A DNA stretch of 10,590 nt from Hyphomicrobiales bacterium (GTDB lineage Bacteria; Pseudomonadota; Alphaproteobacteria; Rhizobiales; Aestuariivirgaceae). Positions 8,484-10,590 of the stretch are shown here, piece after piece. A model generated the notes under the pieces. That model was given only the letters and a program-made list of their open reading frames with translations, did not search any database and had not been told where the DNA came from. The number at the start of each line of letters is the position of its first letter. Position 1 is the stretch's first letter. The translations under genes and the position numbers were made by a program. The stretch spans positions 1 through 10,590 of the forward strand of contig JALVRJ010000021.1 in NCBI GenBank assembly GCA_027031305.1, in the 5' to 3' direction.

Positions 8484-8498
8484 GCGCATTTCATGCGC
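8484..8498. promoter_or_regulatory. Dyad in the TAXI gene leader or operator
   Basis: GCGCAT and ATGCGC form a perfect 6-bp inverted repeat around TTC, ending 55 bp before the TAXI start codon. It could be a regulator site or a leader hairpin. The composition is close to background, so chance is possible. Confidence 0.25.
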
Positions 8499-8553
8499 GG
8501 GGAGTTTCGACACACGCAATCATAACAACCAACAAACAGGGAGAAAGACCATC

Positions 8554-9528
8554 ATGAGAAAGGTATTCTGGGGCATCGCCGCGGCTTCGGCGCTGATGCT
8601 GGGCGCGGCGGCCGGCACCGCCCAGGCCGAGACGAAGTTCATCTCCATCGGCACCGGCGGCATCACCGGCGTGTATTACCCGACCGGCGGCGCCATCTGC
8701 CGGCTGATGAACAAGCGCCGCAAGGAGACGGGCATTCGCTGCTCGGTGGAATCCACCGGCGGCTCCATCTACAACATCAACGCCATCCGCAACAAGGAGC
8801 TGGAATTCGGCGTCGCCCAGTCCGACTGGCAGTATCACGCCTACAACGGCACCTCCAAGTTCAAGGACAAGGGGCCGTTCAAGGAGCTGCGCGCGGTGTT
8901 TTCCGTGCATCCGGAACCGGTGACCATCGTCGCGCGCGATGATTCCGGCATCAAGACCATCCTCGACCTGAAGGGCAAGCGGGTGAACATCGGCAACCCC
9001 GGTTCCGGCACCCGAGGCACCTGGGAGGTGATCGAGAAGACGCTGGGCTGGAAGCGTTCCGACCTGAAACTGGCGGCCGAGCTGAAGTCGGCCGAGACCG
9101 GCCAGGCGCTGTGCGACAACAAGATCGACGCCTACTTCTGGCTGGTGGGCCATCCCTCGGCGCTGACGCAGGAATCGCTGGCCTCGTGCCCGTCGCATCT
9201 GGTGAACGCGCGCGCGCCGAAGATCGACGAGCTGGTGAAGAAGACGCCGTATTACAGCTTCGCCGTCATTCCGGGCGGGCTGTATCCGCAGCAGAAGGAA
9301 GACGTGCCCACCTGGGGCGTGCGCGCCACGCTGGTGACCGCTTCCTGGGTGCCGGAAGATGTCGTTTACAACCTCGTGAAGAGCGTGTTCGACAACTTCG
9401 ATTCCTTCAAGAAGCTGCACCCGGCGTTCGCGCACCTGAAGCCGGAAGAGATGATTTCCGCTTCGCTGTCCGCCCCGCTGCACAAGGGCGCGGTGAAATA
9501 CTACAAGGAGCGCGGCTGGCTGAAGTGA
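8554..9528 (+). CDS. TRAP transporter periplasmic solute-binding protein, TAXI family
   Basis: A 324-residue precursor. The signal peptide MRKVFWGIAAASALMLGAAA continues to a cleavage site after AQA (residue 25), so it is exported to the periplasm. The mature protein has the TAXI family pattern: IGTGGITGVYYPTGG (32-46), VESTGGSIYNINAIRN (65-80), ELEFGVAQSDW (82-92) and NIGNPGSGTR (145-154). It captures the solute and hands it to the TRAP permease encoded next. The substrate cannot be read from sequence; characterised family members bind amino acids such as glutamate, or dicarboxylates. Four cysteines in the mature part (49, 63, 187, 212) are spaced so as to allow two disulfides. The ATG at 8554 is chosen for the signal peptide and the AGGGAG ribosome site 10 bases upstream. 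It is followed by a terminator-like hairpin before the permease gene. Confidence 0.95.
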   Translation: MRKVFWGIAAASALMLGAAAGTAQAETKFISIGTGGITGVYYPTGGAICRLMNKRRKETGIRCSVESTGGSIYNINAIRNKELEFGVAQSDWQYHAYNGTSKFKDKGPFKELRAVFSVHPEPVTIVARDDSGIKTILDLKGKRVNIGNPGSGTRGTWEVIEKTLGWKRSDLKLAAELKSAETGQALCDNKIDAYFWLVGHPSALTQESLASCPSHLVNARAPKIDELVKKTPYYSFAVIPGGLYPQQKEDVPTWGVRATLVTASWVPEDVVYNLVKSVFDNFDSFKKLHPAFAHLKPEEMISASLSAPLHKGAVKYYKERGWLK

Positions 9529-9538
9529 CGTGCGACGT

Positions 9539-9581
9539 GGCGGGGAAAGCACCGGGCAAGGCGGCGCTTTCCCTGCCTTTT
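9539..9581 (+). terminator. Intrinsic terminator or attenuator after the TAXI gene
   Basis: It begins 10 nt after the stop codon. Arms 9539-9550 and 9566-9577 pair over 12 bp (one G-U), continue past one A/C mismatch into CCG/CGG (9552-9554 with 9562-9564), close on a GGCAAGG loop, and are followed directly by TTTT (9578-9581). The T run is short, so partial readthrough into the permease gene is likely; this would lower permease expression relative to the binding protein. Confidence 0.65.
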
Positions 9582-9609
9582 CCATGCCCTCCCTTTTGGC
9601 GCCGGCCCT

Positions 9610-9667
9610 CCTTTGCGCAATGAAAGGCAAGGCCTTCTGGCCTGAACAGCCTTTCATTCCGCAAGGG
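9610..9667 (+). repeat. 58-bp near-perfect hairpin between TAXI and permease genes
   Basis: Arms 9610-9628 and 9649-9667 pair at 17 Watson-Crick positions plus one G-U, with a single C/C mismatch (9618/9659). The top carries a second small stem AGGCC/GGCCT (9630-9634 with 9639-9643) with a TTCT loop. It is not followed by a T run. Such a structure could block 3' exonucleases and stabilise the upstream binding-protein message, or be a dispersed palindromic element. It lies 66 bp before the permease start. Confidence 0.7.
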
Positions 9668-9676
9668 TGGGAGATC

Positions 9677-9695
9677 CCCGAAGCGTGTTTTCGGG
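9677..9695 (+). other. Third small hairpin before the permease gene
   Basis: CCCGAA (9677-9682) pairs with TTCGGG (9690-9695) around a 7-nt loop, 37 bp before the permease start codon. It is weak compared with the two upstream structures and leaves the permease ribosome site (9721-9728) free. Confidence 0.3.
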
Positions 9696-9732
9696 TTGAA
9701 TCGTCAAGCAGGAAAATCTTGGGAGGGGCACC

Positions 9733-10590
9733 ATGGCCAGCGAGCGCAAGGTTCATCAGCTGGATGCGGAGGAGCTGGCGGCGGAAGTGGATTCCGGCGC
9801 GCGCAATCCCATTGGCTGGCAGGGCAAGGTCTTTCTTGGCATCTGCATCGCCTGGTCATTGTTCCAGATCTACATCGCCTCGCCGCTGCCGGGGATGCTT
9901 CAGGAATGGAGCCGCGCGCTGGGAATGGACATTCCGTTCTACATGGGCTCGGTGAAGACGCGGCGCATTCACCTGGCCTTCGCGCTGGTGCTGGCGGCCA
10001 TGGCCTATCCGCTGCTGAAGTCCTCGCCGCGCGACCGCATTCCCTGGTATGACTGGCTGCTGGCGGCGCTGGGCGTGGTGGTGACGCTCTACGGCGTGTT
10101 CAACGCCACCGCCATCGCCGAGCGCGCGGGCCTGCCGACAACCACCGATCTCGTCATCTCGGCGCTGGGTCTGTCGCTGATCCTGCTCACCACCTGGCGG
10201 GCACTGGGGCTGCCGCTGGTCATCGTCTGTTCCATCTTCCTGGCCTACGTCTTCTTCGGCGACAAGAGCTGGGTGCCGGAAGTGATCCAGTGGAAGGGGG
10301 CCAGCTTCGGCAAGGCCATGTGGCACTTCTGGATGCAGGAGGAGGGCGTGTTCGGCAAGCCGCTGGAGGTTTCCACCACGCTCATCTTCCTGTTCGTGCT
10401 GTTCGGCGCCATTCTCGAAAAGGCCGGCGCGGGGGGCTACTTCATCAAGGTGGCGTTCGCCCTGCTGGGGCACCTGCGCGGCGGGCCGGCCAAGGCGGCG
10501 GTGGTGGCCTCGGGCCTGTCCGGCCTCTACTCCGGCTCGTCCATCGCCAACGTGGTGACCACCGGCACCTTCACCATCCCGCTGATGCAA
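9733..10590 (+). CDS. Fused TRAP transporter permease (DctQM, 4TM/12TM type), partial
   Basis: An open frame of 286 codons from ATG 9733 to the window edge with no stop; the C-terminal part lies outside. A strong GGGAGGGG site (9721-9728) sets the start. The N-terminus is acidic and cytoplasmic (about 1-30), followed by hydrophobic helices near 33-52, 79-95, 105-124, 138-155, 158-176 and 214-231. The small-subunit-like four-helix region is thus joined to the start of the large DctM-like region in one chain, as usual for TAXI partners. The segment GGPAKAAVVASGLSGLYSGS (250-269), then ANVVTTGTFTIP (272-283), is the conserved large-subunit motif region. It uses an ion gradient to import the solute delivered by the TAXI protein. 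Full family members are usually over 600 residues. Confidence 0.93.
   Translation, partial: MASERKVHQLDAEELAAEVDSGARNPIGWQGKVFLGICIAWSLFQIYIASPLPGMLQEWSRALGMDIPFYMGSVKTRRIHLAFALVLAAMAYPLLKSSPRDRIPWYDWLLAALGVVVTLYGVFNATAIAERAGLPTTTDLVISALGLSLILLTTWRALGLPLVIVCSIFLAYVFFGDKSWVPEVIQWKGASFGKAMWHFWMQEEGVFGKPLEVSTTLIFLFVLFGAILEKAGAGGYFIKVAFALLGHLRGGPAKAAVVASGLSGLYSGSSIANVVTTGTFTIPLMQ

Larger units (their letters stand above)
8311..8553. promoter_or_regulatory. Divergent intergenic region between ABC exporter and TAXI gene
   Basis: This 243-bp region must hold the promoter of the TRAP-TAXI unit and probably that of the ABC gene. Dyads seen are CCGCT-gac-AGCGG (8347-8359), TGGCA-cggct-TGCCA (8411-8425) and GCGCAT-ttc-ATGCGC (8484-8498). 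For the TAXI gene the only sigma-70-like pair is TTGCCA (8420-8425) with CATAAC (8441-8446), with a short 15-bp spacer, so it is weak. The last 40 bp are A-rich and G-poor, typical of an unstructured leader, and end with the ribosome site AGGGAG (8538-8543). No small ORF with a good start site is apparent. Confidence 0.5.

Noticed and set aside
8491..9756. 421-codon minus-strand frame opposite the TAXI gene
   Set aside because: Antisense shadow; the plus strand encodes a clear signal peptide and TAXI motifs, and this frame crosses the hairpin spacer without a plausible start.

Overview
This window is GC-rich chromosomal DNA, probably from an alphaproteobacterium. The main reasons are a histidyl-tRNA synthetase of the alphaproteobacterial type, the hisS-hisZ-hisG gene order with a short-form HisG, and a TRAP-TAXI solute system with a fused permease. 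It holds nine protein genes: seven on the minus strand (61-8310) and two on the plus strand (8554 to the right edge). I see no rRNA, tRNA, CRISPR array, insertion sequence or integrase.

Minus strand, in order of transcription: an ABC exporter half-transporter (8310-6559); prfA, release factor 1 (6474-5377); prmC, the methyltransferase that modifies release factors (5384-4425, overlapping prfA by 8 bp); hisS, histidyl-tRNA synthetase (4369-2825); hisZ, the HisRS-like regulatory subunit of ATP phosphoribosyltransferase (2828-1665, 4 bp overlap); hisG, the short catalytic subunit (start at 1583 or 1562, ending 843); and an atypical SDR-family protein (846-61, 4 bp overlap). The overlaps suggest translational coupling. 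The exception is the hisZ-hisG junction, which is about 80-100 bp long and carries a perfect 12-bp-stem palindrome.

Plus strand: after a 243-bp divergent intergenic region comes a TAXI-family periplasmic binding protein (8554-9528), then a 204-bp spacer rich in hairpins, then the start of a fused DctQM-type TRAP permease (9733 onward, cut by the window edge). The first hairpin looks like an intrinsic terminator or attenuator (9539-9581). The second is a 58-bp near-perfect stem-loop (9610-9667). This layout fits high expression of the binding protein and lower expression of the membrane protein.

Functionally, prfA-prmC is a translation-termination pair and hisS-hisZ-hisG joins histidine charging to the first step of histidine synthesis. 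The TRAP-TAXI pair imports an unidentified, probably carboxylate or amino-acid-like, solute. I find no clearly new multi-gene system. The points most worth following are the intergenic structured elements, the SDR protein without the catalytic Tyr/Lys pair, and the HisRS subtype, which predicts unusual tRNA-His identity.
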